From: UBA1774 sp045223835
GTDB taxonomy: Bacteria > Bacillota > Clostridia > Oscillospirales > Oscillospiraceae
Length of the DNA: 15,297 bases
Assembly: GCA_045223835.1 (NCBI GenBank)
Contig: JBGUZS010000078.1
Location: 1-15,297, forward strand
Direction: 5' to 3'
A program made the position numbers and the translations under genes. The notes beneath the pieces are model-generated. The model worked only from the letters and a program-made list of their open reading frames with translations. It ran no database searches and had not been told where the DNA came from. Position 1 is the stretch's first letter. The number at the start of each line of letters is the position of its first letter. Of the stretch, positions 1 through 7,705 are shown piece by piece.

Positions 1-1
1 C

Positions 2-1432
2 CCTCGCAGGTCCCTGATCCCCGTGCTGACGGACGACGAATATGAAAAGCTGAATAAGCACAACACCGCCTATCCGATTCATCCACGCTACATGACCCTG
101 GGGGTGTCGGCGGAATACTGCCGTCTGCCGCCCCCGGAGGGATACTATGACTATGCGGATCGCCTTGTCGTAGAGGCTGTCGTACAATCCATAAACGATG
201 ATTCCTTGCAGCTCACCGACTGTGTATTTCTGGGCGGCAAAGCGGAAGCCCTGCAGAAAAGCATTTCCGCATGGCTTTCGGAGGATCTGGTGGAAACCTT
301 GTCTGTGGGAGATCGGATGGAATTCTCCCTTCGGACCTGGCAGGAGAACGGAATATGGCTGTATCGGGTGGATAAAGAGCTGGTTCCCAAGGGCGGCACA
401 AAGCCGGAAGACGTGGTGAGCATGGCGGAGGACAACCTGCACGGGTTTGACCTGGTGTTCACGGAGGATATGCGCTGGATCTGGCGGGTCATGCAGGGGG
501 AACTCTGCTGCATCCAAGGCAGACTGATCGAAGAAACAGACGCTGGTAGACAGGTCTGCGTAGTCAGCGAGCGCTTTCTGCGGGAAAACGACCTTGCATT
601 GGGAGACAGCCTTCTCTTTCGGGTGGGAGACAAGCTGTGCTCCCAATTCGCCCCCATCGGCGCTTTGGCCTATACAACCACCCAGTACCCCAGGCGCTGG
701 GCGGAGGAAGCCTTTGAAATCATCGGGACCTTCGCGGATGCAGATAACGGAAACTGGACAGCGGATGAATTTGCCTATGCCTATTCGGAGAGTACGGTCT
801 TCGTCCCCCTATCCGCATTGCCGGAAACGATCTATCGCAGCAGCGCCCGCTATACTCCCGCGGAGCTGACTCTGCTGCCCGAGGGGGGAGATGCCCTGGA
901 GCGCAAGCTGGGGTGGATGCAGGAGATCGCCGCCGGGATCGGCTTGCGGTGCGTGATGGACGACCGGGGCTGGCCGGCTATCGCGGCTGGTATCTCTGCA
1001 GAGGAAACGCGGCTGCGCGCCCGGACCCTGCCCTTCATTCTGTCCGGAGCCGTCTTGCTTGTCCTGCTGTTCGCAGGCCTGCTCCTGACGGAGAGGCGCA
1101 AATGCACCGTCCTGCGGTTGGCGGGCGTCCCGAAAAGAAGGCTGGCCGCCCGGACGATGATCCCGTCCCTCGTCCTCCTTTGGTCGGCTGCGGCAGCAGG
1201 GACGGCGGGGGCGTTCCTGTACCTGGGCACGGAAGCGGCCTGGTTTCGGGAGAAGTGGTCTGCATTCATGCAGGTTTCCGAACAGGGGCTGCCTATAGGC
1301 GCTATGGCTCTGACCCCGGGGGTGATTTGCCTTGCCCTGAGCGGTGGAATGGTCCTGTTCGTCCTGCTGCGCCTGAGGCAGGATATCCATGACCTGGCGG
1401 TTCGGTCACAGAGAAAGGCTGGAAAGCAATGA
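2..1432 (+). CDS. FtsX-like ABC transporter permease, 5'-truncated by window edge
   Basis: Probable permease subunit of a MacB/FtsX-type ABC system, seen as its C-terminal part. The frame is open from base 2. The first possible start, GTG at 23, has no ribosome binding site before it, so the true start most likely lies upstream of the window. Counting from that GTG, residues 1 to about 330 are a soluble, presumably extracytoplasmic domain. Three hydrophobic segments follow at about 336-357, 378-400 and 425-452. The basic loop after the first one (TERRKCTVLRLAGVPKRR) is the kind of short cytoplasmic loop, with an 'LRLAGVP' turn, seen in FtsX domains. This soluble-domain-then-three-helices order fits the FtsX family. 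The stop overlaps the next start in an ATGA, so the two genes are translationally coupled. The cognate ATPase is not visible and may lie upstream. Family call is fairly sure; the substrate is unknown. Confidence 0.7.
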   Translation, partial: PRRSLIPVLTDDEYEKLNKHNTAYPIHPRYMTLGVSAEYCRLPPPEGYYDYADRLVVEAVVQSINDDSLQLTDCVFLGGKAEALQKSISAWLSEDLVETLSVGDRMEFSLRTWQENGIWLYRVDKELVPKGGTKPEDVVSMAEDNLHGFDLVFTEDMRWIWRVMQGELCCIQGRLIEETDAGRQVCVVSERFLRENDLALGDSLLFRVGDKLCSQFAPIGALAYTTTQYPRRWAEEAFEIIGTFADADNGNWTADEFAYAYSESTVFVPLSALPETIYRSSARYTPAELTLLPEGGDALERKLGWMQEIAAGIGLRCVMDDRGWPAIAAGISAEETRLRARTLPFILSGAVLLVLLFAGLLLTERRKCTVLRLAGVPKRRLAARTMIPSLVLLWSAAAAGTAGAFLYLGTEAAWFREKWSAFMQVSEQGLPIGAMALTPGVICLALSGGMVLFVLLRLRQDIHDLAVRSQRKAGKQ

Positions 1433-3267
1433 GGCGCATCCTGCTGTGGGTCCTCCGTTTGTGCCTGTGTATGATGTTGGCGGTCATCCTCCATGAGTTC
1501 CTGGCGGAGGGGATCGGACTGGGAGAAAGACCGGCGCTCATGGATTTCCTGCCTCTGCTGGCGTGCTATGGGGCGGGGTGCGTCTTTCCCGGAAAGAAAC
1601 GCGGGTGGCTGCTGCTTCCCCCCGCTTGTGCGGGGTCCGTCTGCCTGCAAGCACTGATTTCAGGCGTACCTCCGGCGCTTTCCGTCAAAGCAGGGCTCCT
1701 GGTGATGGACGCCGTTTTGCTGTTTCTCCTGGGATGGAGCCGAAAGGAAGCCTGGCCTTCCGCCCTGGGCCTCCCAGCGGCAGGCCTCTCCCTGCTGACC
1801 TGCGGGATCCTGAGCTGGCGGGGAAGAAGTGCGGCTTTCCCGGGACTCTGCGCGGTGCTGGTCATGGTGATCTGGCTGCTGGATATGCACCGGGAGGGAA
1901 TGGAAACGGGACTGCATAACGCACCGGGAGAAACCCCCATGCCCTATCCCAGAGGGCTCCGTTGGAAAAACTGGCTGCTCATCATCCTGTTTCTGGGTCT
2001 TTCCCTGGGCTTGGCTGCCGTTCCGTTTTTGCAGGATGGCGCCGACTGGCTTTGGGAAAGTGCGGTATCCAGAACGAAGGACTTGACGAGCGATATGGCG
2101 GCGAAGCTGCGGGAAAAAGCTGACCAGCCGCCGGCCGAGACCCCTTCTCCCACTCCAAGCCCTTCCCCTAGTCCTACGCCGGAGCCGGAACCGGAGGAGG
2201 ACTTGCCCGAGGAGGGCATCCCCCCGGTACTGAGGTATGGCTGGATCATTGCCGCCATCCTGTTGATTGCTGCCCTGCTGTACCTGTGGCGCAAAGGGGG
2301 AAAGACAGGGTTCAGTCTGCGGAAGCTGGGGGAACGGCTGAAACGCCTGTTCCGGGAAAGCGGGCAGGACGTACCCTATGTGGACGAAGTGGAAAAAACA
2401 CGCCCCTGGAAGTCGCTGACAACCCAGGTAAAAGAAAACGTGATCACCCGTGTCCGCAAAGCACGAAGGAAACGGATCAGGCTGGAGGACCTGCCGGACG
2501 ACCGGATGCGTATCCGCTATGTTTACCGGGAGCTGGTCCGCAGTCCGGCAGGGGTGAAGCTGAACCCGGCCATGACCCCCACCGAGGTGGGCGCTGCGTA
2601 CGGGAGCGAGCCGATCCGGGATTTAGCGGAAGCATACAACATTGTGCGCTATGCCCCGGCAACGGAAGTATCCCGGGATGCCGGGAGCATTGCCGCTGCC
2701 GCCATGAAGGAGCTGCCGACCGCAGCAAGACAGGCGTCAAGGAATCGCGGGCGGATGAGAGACCGACCGAAAAGCAAATCGACCGGGGCGGAACAAATCC
2801 CGGTCCCTGGTACCATCCGGGATCTGGGGGTTCTTCCGTCAGATCCGGAGGCCACGGATGCGGATCCGGCTACCCTGGCGATCCTCCCGGCAGCTCCGGT
2901 ATGGCTGCCTTTTGCCACGGTATGGGAGAATATCCGCTGCGCGGCAAAGGATAGGGCCGCAGCCCTGCGGGCCGCAGAACTGGTGGGCTTGCCAAAGGAA
3001 ACGCTGCGGAAAAGCCCGAAAACCCTCACGGATGAACAGAAGTGGCTTTCGGTTGTGGCCCGCAGCCTGGCAGCAGGGGCAGGCCGGTGGGAAGCGGATC
3101 TCTCTGCCCTGGAGCCGGAGGCCGCAGACCGGATCGGAGAGACGCTGAAGCGGCTGGCCCGGCAGGAGAGGATAGAGGCTTTCGCCCCGCAACGGCCTTG
3201 CGAACCGCAGGAAAAGCGTGTATGCTGGTTCCGAAAATACCGTGAGGAGGGAAAGCCATGGAACTGA
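1429..3267 (+). CDS. Membrane protein with DUF4129-like region and degenerate ABC-ATPase-like C-terminus
   Basis: A 612-residue protein starting in an ATGA overlap with the permease gene. The N-terminal ~215 residues are hydrophobic with several membrane segments. A Pro/Ser/Glu-rich spacer at about 233-266 (alternating SP/TP, then EPEPEED) leads to another helix at about 271-287, then a basic cytoplasmic part. Residues about 355-410, with RIRYVYREL and then MTPTEVGAAY, resemble the DUF4129 domain found at the C-terminus of TgpA-like transglutaminases and in related membrane proteins. Residues about 485-610 track the second half of an ABC ATPase: a Q-loop-like stretch followed by TVWENI (497-502), AAELVGL, LTDEQKW (533-539) where LSGGQ is expected, VVARSLAAG, then ADLSALEPEAADRI where a Walker B/D-loop 'LLADEPTSALDPEA' is expected. 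No Walker A is present and the catalytic Glu is lost, so this part should not hydrolyse ATP. The match was made by eye; function unknown. Confidence 0.65.
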   Translation: MRRILLWVLRLCLCMMLAVILHEFLAEGIGLGERPALMDFLPLLACYGAGCVFPGKKRGWLLLPPACAGSVCLQALISGVPPALSVKAGLLVMDAVLLFLLGWSRKEAWPSALGLPAAGLSLLTCGILSWRGRSAAFPGLCAVLVMVIWLLDMHREGMETGLHNAPGETPMPYPRGLRWKNWLLIILFLGLSLGLAAVPFLQDGADWLWESAVSRTKDLTSDMAAKLREKADQPPAETPSPTPSPSPSPTPEPEPEEDLPEEGIPPVLRYGWIIAAILLIAALLYLWRKGGKTGFSLRKLGERLKRLFRESGQDVPYVDEVEKTRPWKSLTTQVKENVITRVRKARRKRIRLEDLPDDRMRIRYVYRELVRSPAGVKLNPAMTPTEVGAAYGSEPIRDLAEAYNIVRYAPATEVSRDAGSIAAAAMKELPTAARQASRNRGRMRDRPKSKSTGAEQIPVPGTIRDLGVLPSDPEATDADPATLAILPAAPVWLPFATVWENIRCAAKDRAAALRAAELVGLPKETLRKSPKTLTDEQKWLSVVARSLAAGAGRWEADLSALEPEAADRIGETLKRLARQERIEAFAPQRPCEPQEKRVCWFRKYREEGKPWN

Positions 3268-3809
3268 CCGCAAAGAATGCTGTGATCCTGCCGGAGGGCG
3301 TTTTCATCATCGGCAGTTATGACGAAAACGGCGTGCCCAACGCCATGAACGCCGCCTGGGGCGTGCAGTCGGACTGGACGGAGATCACCCTGATCCTGGG
3401 GGAGCACAAGACCACGGAGAATATTCTGAAGACCGGAGCCTTTACCGTCGCCTTCGGCACACGGGATACGGCGCTGATCTCGGATTATTTCGGCATCGAG
3501 ACCGGCCACCGGGTGAACAAGATCGAAAAGGCGGGGTGCCATACCCACCCCAGCAGCCGGGTGAACGCCCCCATCATCGAGGAATACCCCCTGACCCTGG
3601 AATGCCGCATGACCAGCTGGGATCCGGAGAGCGGCAGGATGATCGGGGAGATCGTGAGCCAGCAGGCGGATGAATCCATCCTCACCGATGGCCGGGTCGA
3701 TGTGGATAAGCTCAAGCCCATCGTCTTCGATCCCGCCTCCCACGCCTATCGGGTGATCGGCGAGGTGGTGGGCCGGGCCTACAGCGACGGGAAGCAGCTG
3801 ATGAAGTGA
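3258..3809 (+). CDS. Flavin reductase family protein (flavoredoxin-like)
   Basis: A 183-residue cytoplasmic protein of the FMN-binding split-barrel flavin reductase type. The N-terminus (VILPEGVFIIGSYDENGVPN, then AAWGV) has the form of this family, where the opening strands give a 'sYDe.G.pNam..aWg' pattern. TENILKTGAFTVAF and a later GRMIGEIV strand also fit. Such proteins bind FMN and transfer electrons or reduce free flavin with NAD(P)H. The start is the ATG preceded by GAGGAGG with a good spacing. It overlaps the end of the previous gene by 10 bases, so it is probably in the same transcript, and a strong terminator follows directly. Nothing in the context reveals the physiological partner. 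Length is normal for the family. Confidence 0.85.
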   Translation: MELTAKNAVILPEGVFIIGSYDENGVPNAMNAAWGVQSDWTEITLILGEHKTTENILKTGAFTVAFGTRDTALISDYFGIETGHRVNKIEKAGCHTHPSSRVNAPIIEEYPLTLECRMTSWDPESGRMIGEIVSQQADESILTDGRVDVDKLKPIVFDPASHAYRVIGEVVGRAYSDGKQLMK

Positions 3810-3820
3810 GCCGGGTGTGC

Positions 3821-3854
3821 GCCGGGGAGCGGGGGGACCTGCTCCCCGGCTTTT
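3821..3854 (+). terminator. Intrinsic terminator after the flavin reductase gene
   Basis: A perfect 10-bp GC-rich stem (GCCGGGGAGC / GCTCCCCGGC) with a 10-nt loop is followed by TTTTCC. It lies 11 bases after the flavin reductase stop and just before the promoter of the next operon, so it separates the two transcripts. Confidence 0.85.
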
Positions 3855-3859
3855 CCCTG

Positions 3860-3888
3860 TTGACAGGCCGGGGGAAATGGGGTACCAT
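3860..3888 (+). promoter_or_regulatory. Sigma-A-type promoter of the BlaI/BlaR1-like operon
   Basis: TTGACA (3860-3865), a 17-bp spacer and TACCAT (3883-3888) give a good promoter about 37 bases before the chosen repressor start. No clear TACA-N-TGTA dyad of the classical BlaI/MecI type was found around it, so where the repressor would bind is not evident. Confidence 0.7.
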
Positions 3889-3931
3889 GGGATCGTAAAT
3901 ATCGAATGCTATGGGACAAGGAGGAGCTGCG

Positions 3932-4312
3932 GTGAAAAAGACGTGGAACATATCCGATTCGGAATGGCTTGTGCTGCGCTGCCTTTGGAAAAAAACGCCT
4001 CTGGAGATCAAGGACCTTACGGCGATGCTGAAGGAGGAGACGGGCTGGACCGCCAATATGGTCCGGGCCATGGTGGTGCGCCTGCTGGAGAAGGGAGCCA
4101 TCGGCGTGGAGAAGCGGGCCCATTGCTACCGCTATTATCCCATCGCGGAGGAGGCGGCCTGTGTGAAGGAGGAGACGGAATCCTTCCTGAACCGGGTCTT
4201 TGAGCGTTCCGTCCCCAAGCTTTTTGCCGCCCTGACGGACAACCGGAAGCTGACCCCCGCTGAGCTGGATGAGCTGGAAAGGCTGATCCGGAAGCTGAAG
4301 ACCGAGGAGTGA
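3932..4312 (+). CDS. BlaI/MecI family winged-helix transcriptional repressor
   Basis: A 126-residue regulator. It opens with the family pattern ISDSEWLVLRCLW and continues with a recognition region (GWTANMVRAMVVRLLEKGAI) that matches the 'W...TV.t.l.rL..KG.l' part of BlaI/MecI DNA-binding domains, then a dimerising helical tail. In the known family the repressor is cleaved or released after the partner metallopeptidase senses a signal. The start is taken as GTG at 3932 because AAGGAGG lies seven bases upstream. An in-frame ATG at 3911 lies before that site and has none of its own. The partner gene begins one base after the stop. No beta-lactamase or penicillin-binding gene is adjacent, so the regulon is not shown by context beyond likely autoregulation. 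Confidence 0.9.
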   Translation: MKKTWNISDSEWLVLRCLWKKTPLEIKDLTAMLKEETGWTANMVRAMVVRLLEKGAIGVEKRAHCYRYYPIAEEAACVKEETESFLNRVFERSVPKLFAALTDNRKLTPAELDELERLIRKLKTEE

Positions 4313-4313
4313 G

Positions 4314-6161
4314 ATGGGCACGCTGACGCTGAAGCTGCTGCAGATGAGCCTGCATGGGGCGGTGCTCATCCTGATTGCGGCGCTCCTGCGGCTGCTCCTG
4401 CTGCGATCCCTCCCCAAGGGCATGCTGCGCCTGCTTTGGGTCCCCGTTCTGCTCGCATTGTCGTTCCCTCTGCCCGCGGTCTATTCCCTGTCCGTGCCGC
4501 TTCCCCCCGCACTGCAGACTGCGCCGCTGCTGGAGGAGACGGAGCGGAGAGGTCCGGCGGAGCCGGGGGAGCGGGAAGCCGGGGAGCTTCGGGCGCTTGA
4601 CCCCGCCGGAGGGGAGGAGGGGGAGGATGGGCCTTCAGCTGAGACCCGCATTCGTCCCCTGGCCCTGGTCGGTCTGATCTGGCTGACGGGAGCGGGCTTC
4701 ATGAGCATGGCGGTCCTGGGCCTGTATCTGCTCCAGCTGCGCCGCCTTCGCTTCGCCGTTCCCCTGGAGAGCGGAGGCGCGGAGGAATGGCTCTTGGCCC
4801 ATCGGCTTCACCGCCCGCTGGGGCTGCGCGTCCTGCCCGGGCTCTCCGGGCCGATGACCTACGGGATCCTGCGGCCGGTGATCCTTCTGCCGGAGGAGCC
4901 GGATTGGGCCGATCCCCGGACCCATCTGACCCTGGAGCATGAATTCGTCCATGTCCTTCATTTGGACGCGGCCTGGAAGCTGCTCATGAACCTGCTGCTG
5001 GCTGTCCACTGGTTCGATCCGGCGGTATGGCTCATGTCCATGCTCCTGGGGCGCGACCTGGAGCTGAGCTGCGATGAAGCCGTGCTTCTCCGCCTGGGGA
5101 GCGAGCAAAGGACCAGCTTCGCCCATATGCTGCTGGATACCGGCAGGCAGAGCATCCTGACGCCATATCCCGGCCTGGGAGCGGGGGTCCTGCGGGAGCG
5201 GGTCTACTCCATCATGACCTTTCGGAGGAGGGGAGGGCTGCGCCGCCTGCTGGCGGGAGCCCTGGTGCTGGGGATGACCGTATGCGCCTTTGGTTCCCTG
5301 CGGGCCGGGGCGGCGGGCGAGCGGCTGTATCGGAACGGGAATGTGATCCTCTCCGCCCCCGCCGAGGTGGCAGATCTGCTTCTGGTGGAGCTCCCCGCCC
5401 TCACCGGGGAGACGGAGGAAACCCTGTTCCGGATCTATGAGCGGGAGACCCGGGATGCCGTCCGGGAACTGTTTCCCGGCTCCAAAAGGGACTATGGCCT
5501 GCTGCTGACCATCGAACGCATGGACGAAACCACCGCGGCAAAATACCTGAGACGCTCCGGGGACGGCAGTGAGATCCTGGCCCGGGATGCGCTGGGATAT
5601 TATTACCTCATGCGGAGGTATACCGTTGAGAGCAATATGCTCACCTCTCCGGAGACGGAGGATATGAGCGCCAGGTGGGAGCGGCGCAAGCTGGTGAATC
5701 GCTGGGTCCGGGAGATCCGACAGGCTCTGCGCTGGAGCACCCCGCTCCGGGAGCAGTATCCTGCGCACAGCTCTGCCGCCGCCTCCTGGTTTGCCGGGAT
5801 CTGGTACAGCAGCAGGTCCTCCTCCCGGATCCGCATCGGGGAGGGAGCGGCGTATAAGCTGACCGGTTTCCCGGAGGCGGAGGCCTTCGGCTCCCGCCTG
5901 GTTTGGGAGACCGCTTCGGAGACCGCGCGCAGTATTCAGATCCCGGAAGGCGACCCCATCATCCTGACTAACCCCAACCGGGATCATGCGATGTGTTTCT
6001 GGGCGGGCTCCGACATGATGCTCTATCGTTCGGATATCGCCTATCCCGGCAATACCCGGCATTACTATACCGTCCGGATGCTGGATTCCCCGGGGGAGAA
6101 GATCGGGGACCTGGTCATGGAATGGTATGAGGCGGCCAGGATCGCCGCAGAGCAGCAATGA
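4314..6161 (+). CDS. BlaR1-type M56 family sensor metallopeptidase
   Basis: A 615-residue membrane protein paired with the BlaI-type repressor. Two helices lie in the first ~60 residues, followed by an acidic linker (about 75-117), a third helix near 118-140, and a cytoplasmic zinc protease domain with HEFVH at 209-213 (HExxH) and ELSCDEAVL at about 250-258 that supplies the distal Glu and Asp/Glu motif of M56 peptidases. A fourth helix (about 312-331) leads to a ~280-residue domain, presumably outside the cell. In BlaR1/MecR1 that outer domain is a penicillin-binding sensor with an active-site SxxK. No such arrangement is recognisable here, so the ligand is probably not a beta-lactam. The gene follows the repressor with a one-base gap. 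Its stop codon abuts the A-run that serves as the T-tract of the opposite-strand terminator. Family assignment is secure; the signal is unknown. Confidence 0.88.
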   Translation: MGTLTLKLLQMSLHGAVLILIAALLRLLLLRSLPKGMLRLLWVPVLLALSFPLPAVYSLSVPLPPALQTAPLLEETERRGPAEPGEREAGELRALDPAGGEEGEDGPSAETRIRPLALVGLIWLTGAGFMSMAVLGLYLLQLRRLRFAVPLESGGAEEWLLAHRLHRPLGLRVLPGLSGPMTYGILRPVILLPEEPDWADPRTHLTLEHEFVHVLHLDAAWKLLMNLLLAVHWFDPAVWLMSMLLGRDLELSCDEAVLLRLGSEQRTSFAHMLLDTGRQSILTPYPGLGAGVLRERVYSIMTFRRRGGLRRLLAGALVLGMTVCAFGSLRAGAAGERLYRNGNVILSAPAEVADLLLVELPALTGETEETLFRIYERETRDAVRELFPGSKRDYGLLLTIERMDETTAAKYLRRSGDGSEILARDALGYYYLMRRYTVESNMLTSPETEDMSARWERRKLVNRWVREIRQALRWSTPLREQYPAHSSAAASWFAGIWYSSRSSSRIRIGEGAAYKLTGFPEAEAFGSRLVWETASETARSIQIPEGDPIILTNPNRDHAMCFWAGSDMMLYRSDIAYPGNTRHYYTVRMLDSPGEKIGDLVMEWYEAARIAAEQQ

Positions 6162-6199
6162 AAAAACGCCCGCCCGGAGCCAGATGGCCCCGGGCGGGC
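6161..6199 (-). terminator. Intrinsic terminator of the uracil permease gene
   Basis: Inverted repeat GCCCGCCCGG (6168-6177) / CCGGGCGGGC (6190-6199), 10 bp and perfect, with a 12-nt loop. Read on the minus strand it is followed by C, G and six T, a classic terminator for the permease transcript. On the plus strand the trailing sequence is T-poor, so it probably stops the converging BlaR1-like transcript less efficiently. Confidence 0.85.
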
Positions 6200-6224
6200 A
6201 AGCTTTGCGTCATGCGCGGATGGG

Positions 6225-7544
6225 TCAGCCCTCCGCCTTTTCCTTGGAGAGCATCAGGTTTGTGAGGATGCCCAGGATCAGGGCGCAGGCCACGGTGCGG
6301 ATCTGCACGGCGCCGAAGCTGACCACCATGCCGCCTACGCCGGTGATGAAGATGATGGAGGCGACAAAGAGGTTCCGGTTCTGGTTCAGATCCACTTTCT
6401 GCAGCATCTTGAAGCCGGATACGGCGATGAAGCCGTACAGGGCAATGCACACGCCGCCCATAACGCAGGCGGGGATGGTTTCCAGGAAGGCCACCAGGGG
6501 GGCGATCAGGGAGAAGATGATGCAGGCCACGGCAGCGCCCCAGATGGAGACGGTGGAGGCGTTCCGGGTGATGGCCACACAGGCGATGGATTCGCCATAG
6601 GTGGTGTTGGCGCAGCCGCCGAAGAAGGCGCCGACCATGGAGCCGATGCCGTCGCCCAGCAGGGTGCGGGTCAGGCCGGGCTCCTCCAGCAGATCCACGC
6701 CCACGATGGTGGAGAGGTTCTTGTGGTCAGCCAGGTGCTCCGCGAAGACCACGAAGGCCACAGGCACATAGGCGCTGAACAGGGTCAGGAAGTAGGAGCC
6801 GTTCATCTGGGAGAGGTCGCCGCCCAGCAGGAAGGTGAAATCCGGAAGGGCGAAAACGCCGCAGTCCTTGAAGGCGCTGTAGTCGATGACCACCAGCTCG
6901 GGGATATGGGCGCTGTTGCCGATGATGGCAAAGATGGAGGCCAGGATGTACCCGGCGAGGATGCCGATGATGAAGGGGATCAGCTTGATGCCGCGCTTGC
7001 CGTAGGTGGCGGCCAGCATGGTTACCGCCAGGGTGAAGAGGCCGCAGATCAGGGAGACATAGGAGGTTTCGGTGGGGAGGACCTGGCTGACGGCGTTGGC
7101 GGAGAGGCTCAGACCGATGATGGCCACGGTGGGCCCGATGATGACGGGAGGCATGAGTTTATCGATCCATTTCACGCCGCAGAACTTGATGACGATGGCC
7201 AGGATCACATACACGATGCCGGCCATGGCGGCGCCGATGATCAGGCCCCAGTAGCCGATGGCCATGGAGGCGGCGCCGGCGAAGGCGGAGATCATGGAGC
7301 CGATGAACGCGAAGGAGCTGCCCAGGAACACAGGACTGGAGGACTTGGTGAACAGCAGGTAGATGAAGGTGCCGCAGCCCGCGCCGAAGAGGGCGGCGGA
7401 GGCGGTGAGCGCGGTGCCGCAGGCCTGGTTGACGACGCTGGGAACCGCGATGGTGGCGGCCATGATGGCCAGAAGCTGCTGCAGGGCAAAGAGGATGATT
7501 TCGCTGAATTTGGGCTTGTCTTTGATGTTGTAGATCAGATTCAT
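6225..7544 (-). CDS. uraA: Uracil permease (NCS2 / nucleobase:cation symporter-2 family)
   Basis: A 439-residue membrane transporter with the hydrophobic profile of a 14-helix NCS2 protein. It probably imports uracil with protons for pyrimidine salvage. Diagnostic sites are visible: AEHLADH with Glu269, and NTTYGES with Glu318. Their 49-residue spacing equals that of the two substrate-binding glutamates of E. coli UraA (Glu241 and Glu290, from memory). LGSSFAFIGS and GPTVAIIGLSLSANAV are also family-like. The TTYGE form favours uracil over the xanthine/urate branch. Start ATG has GGAGGG eight bases upstream on its strand. The gene is alone on its transcript, with a strong promoter, a long attenuator-like leader and its own terminator. 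The symbol uraA (pyrP in Bacillus) is by similarity; substrate is not proven. Confidence 0.88.
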   Translation of the reverse strand: MNLIYNIKDKPKFSEIILFALQQLLAIMAATIAVPSVVNQACGTALTASAALFGAGCGTFIYLLFTKSSSPVFLGSSFAFIGSMISAFAGAASMAIGYWGLIIGAAMAGIVYVILAIVIKFCGVKWIDKLMPPVIIGPTVAIIGLSLSANAVSQVLPTETSYVSLICGLFTLAVTMLAATYGKRGIKLIPFIIGILAGYILASIFAIIGNSAHIPELVVIDYSAFKDCGVFALPDFTFLLGGDLSQMNGSYFLTLFSAYVPVAFVVFAEHLADHKNLSTIVGVDLLEEPGLTRTLLGDGIGSMVGAFFGGCANTTYGESIACVAITRNASTVSIWGAAVACIIFSLIAPLVAFLETIPACVMGGVCIALYGFIAVSGFKMLQKVDLNQNRNLFVASIIFITGVGGMVVSFGAVQIRTVACALILGILTNLMLSKEKAEG

Positions 7545-7699
7545 GCTTTTCCCTCCGCGTTAATAATCTATCTTTGCGCGGTTTGCCGCGTTCAGACACA
7601 AAAAAACACCCCGCCGGGGACACCGGCAAGGTACCGAACCACACAATTCTCCCTCCAGGACGATATCTTATCGGCATCACGGTACCGTTTAAATCTATC
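7545..7699 (-). promoter_or_regulatory. Structured 5' leader of the uracil permease (probable attenuator or riboswitch)
   Basis: The transcript should start near 7699 and run ~155 nt before the start codon, far longer than the 25-40 nt leaders of the other promoters here. It contains a closing helix GGTACCG (7686-7680) / CGGTACC (7636-7630) around a ~43-nt core. Inside are a small hairpin CGATA-AGA-TATCG and the stretch GTCCTGGAGGGA. The closing helix shares ACC (7632-7630) with the 5' arm of the intrinsic terminator that follows, so the two structures compete at their base. GTCCTGGAGGG resembles, imperfectly, the PyrR-binding loop (TCCNGNGAGG) of Bacillus pyrimidine operons. It does not match the purine riboswitch core. 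Downstream of the terminator a hairpin CGCGG-CAAA-CCGCG could alternatively pair its CCGCG with CGCGG just before the ribosome binding site. Regulation is likely; the ligand or protein is unproven. Confidence 0.6.
7600..7632 (-). terminator. Intrinsic terminator inside the uracil permease leader
   Basis: On the minus strand ACCTTGCCGG (7632-7623) pairs with CCGGCGGGGT (7617-7608) in 10 bp including two G-U pairs, with the 5-nt loop TGTCC. A run of seven T follows at 7606-7600. It sits between the promoter and the coding region, so it must be bypassed for expression, the hallmark of transcription attenuation. Confidence 0.85.
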
Positions 7700-7705
7700 G
7701 CCGGT

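Noticed and set aside
2649..3743. 364-codon minus-strand open frame opposite the DUF4129-type and flavin reductase genes
   Set aside because: Antisense to family-matched coding sequence with coupled starts; no motifs of its own.
3911..3931. Earlier ATG start for the BlaI-type repressor
   Set aside because: This ATG precedes the AAGGAGG site and has none of its own; GTG at 3932 has the right spacing and gives the usual family N-terminus.
3866..3931. Classical BlaI/MecI operator dyad
   Set aside because: No TACA-N-TGTA inverted repeat could be found around the promoter.
4635..6158. 507-codon minus-strand open frame opposite the BlaR1-like gene
   Set aside because: Composition is Gln/Pro/His/Gly-rich and motif-free, while the plus strand carries a clear M56 peptidase.
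7545..7699. Purine riboswitch in the permease leader
   Set aside because: The conserved three-way-junction core elements and kissing-loop sequences of purine riboswitches are not present.
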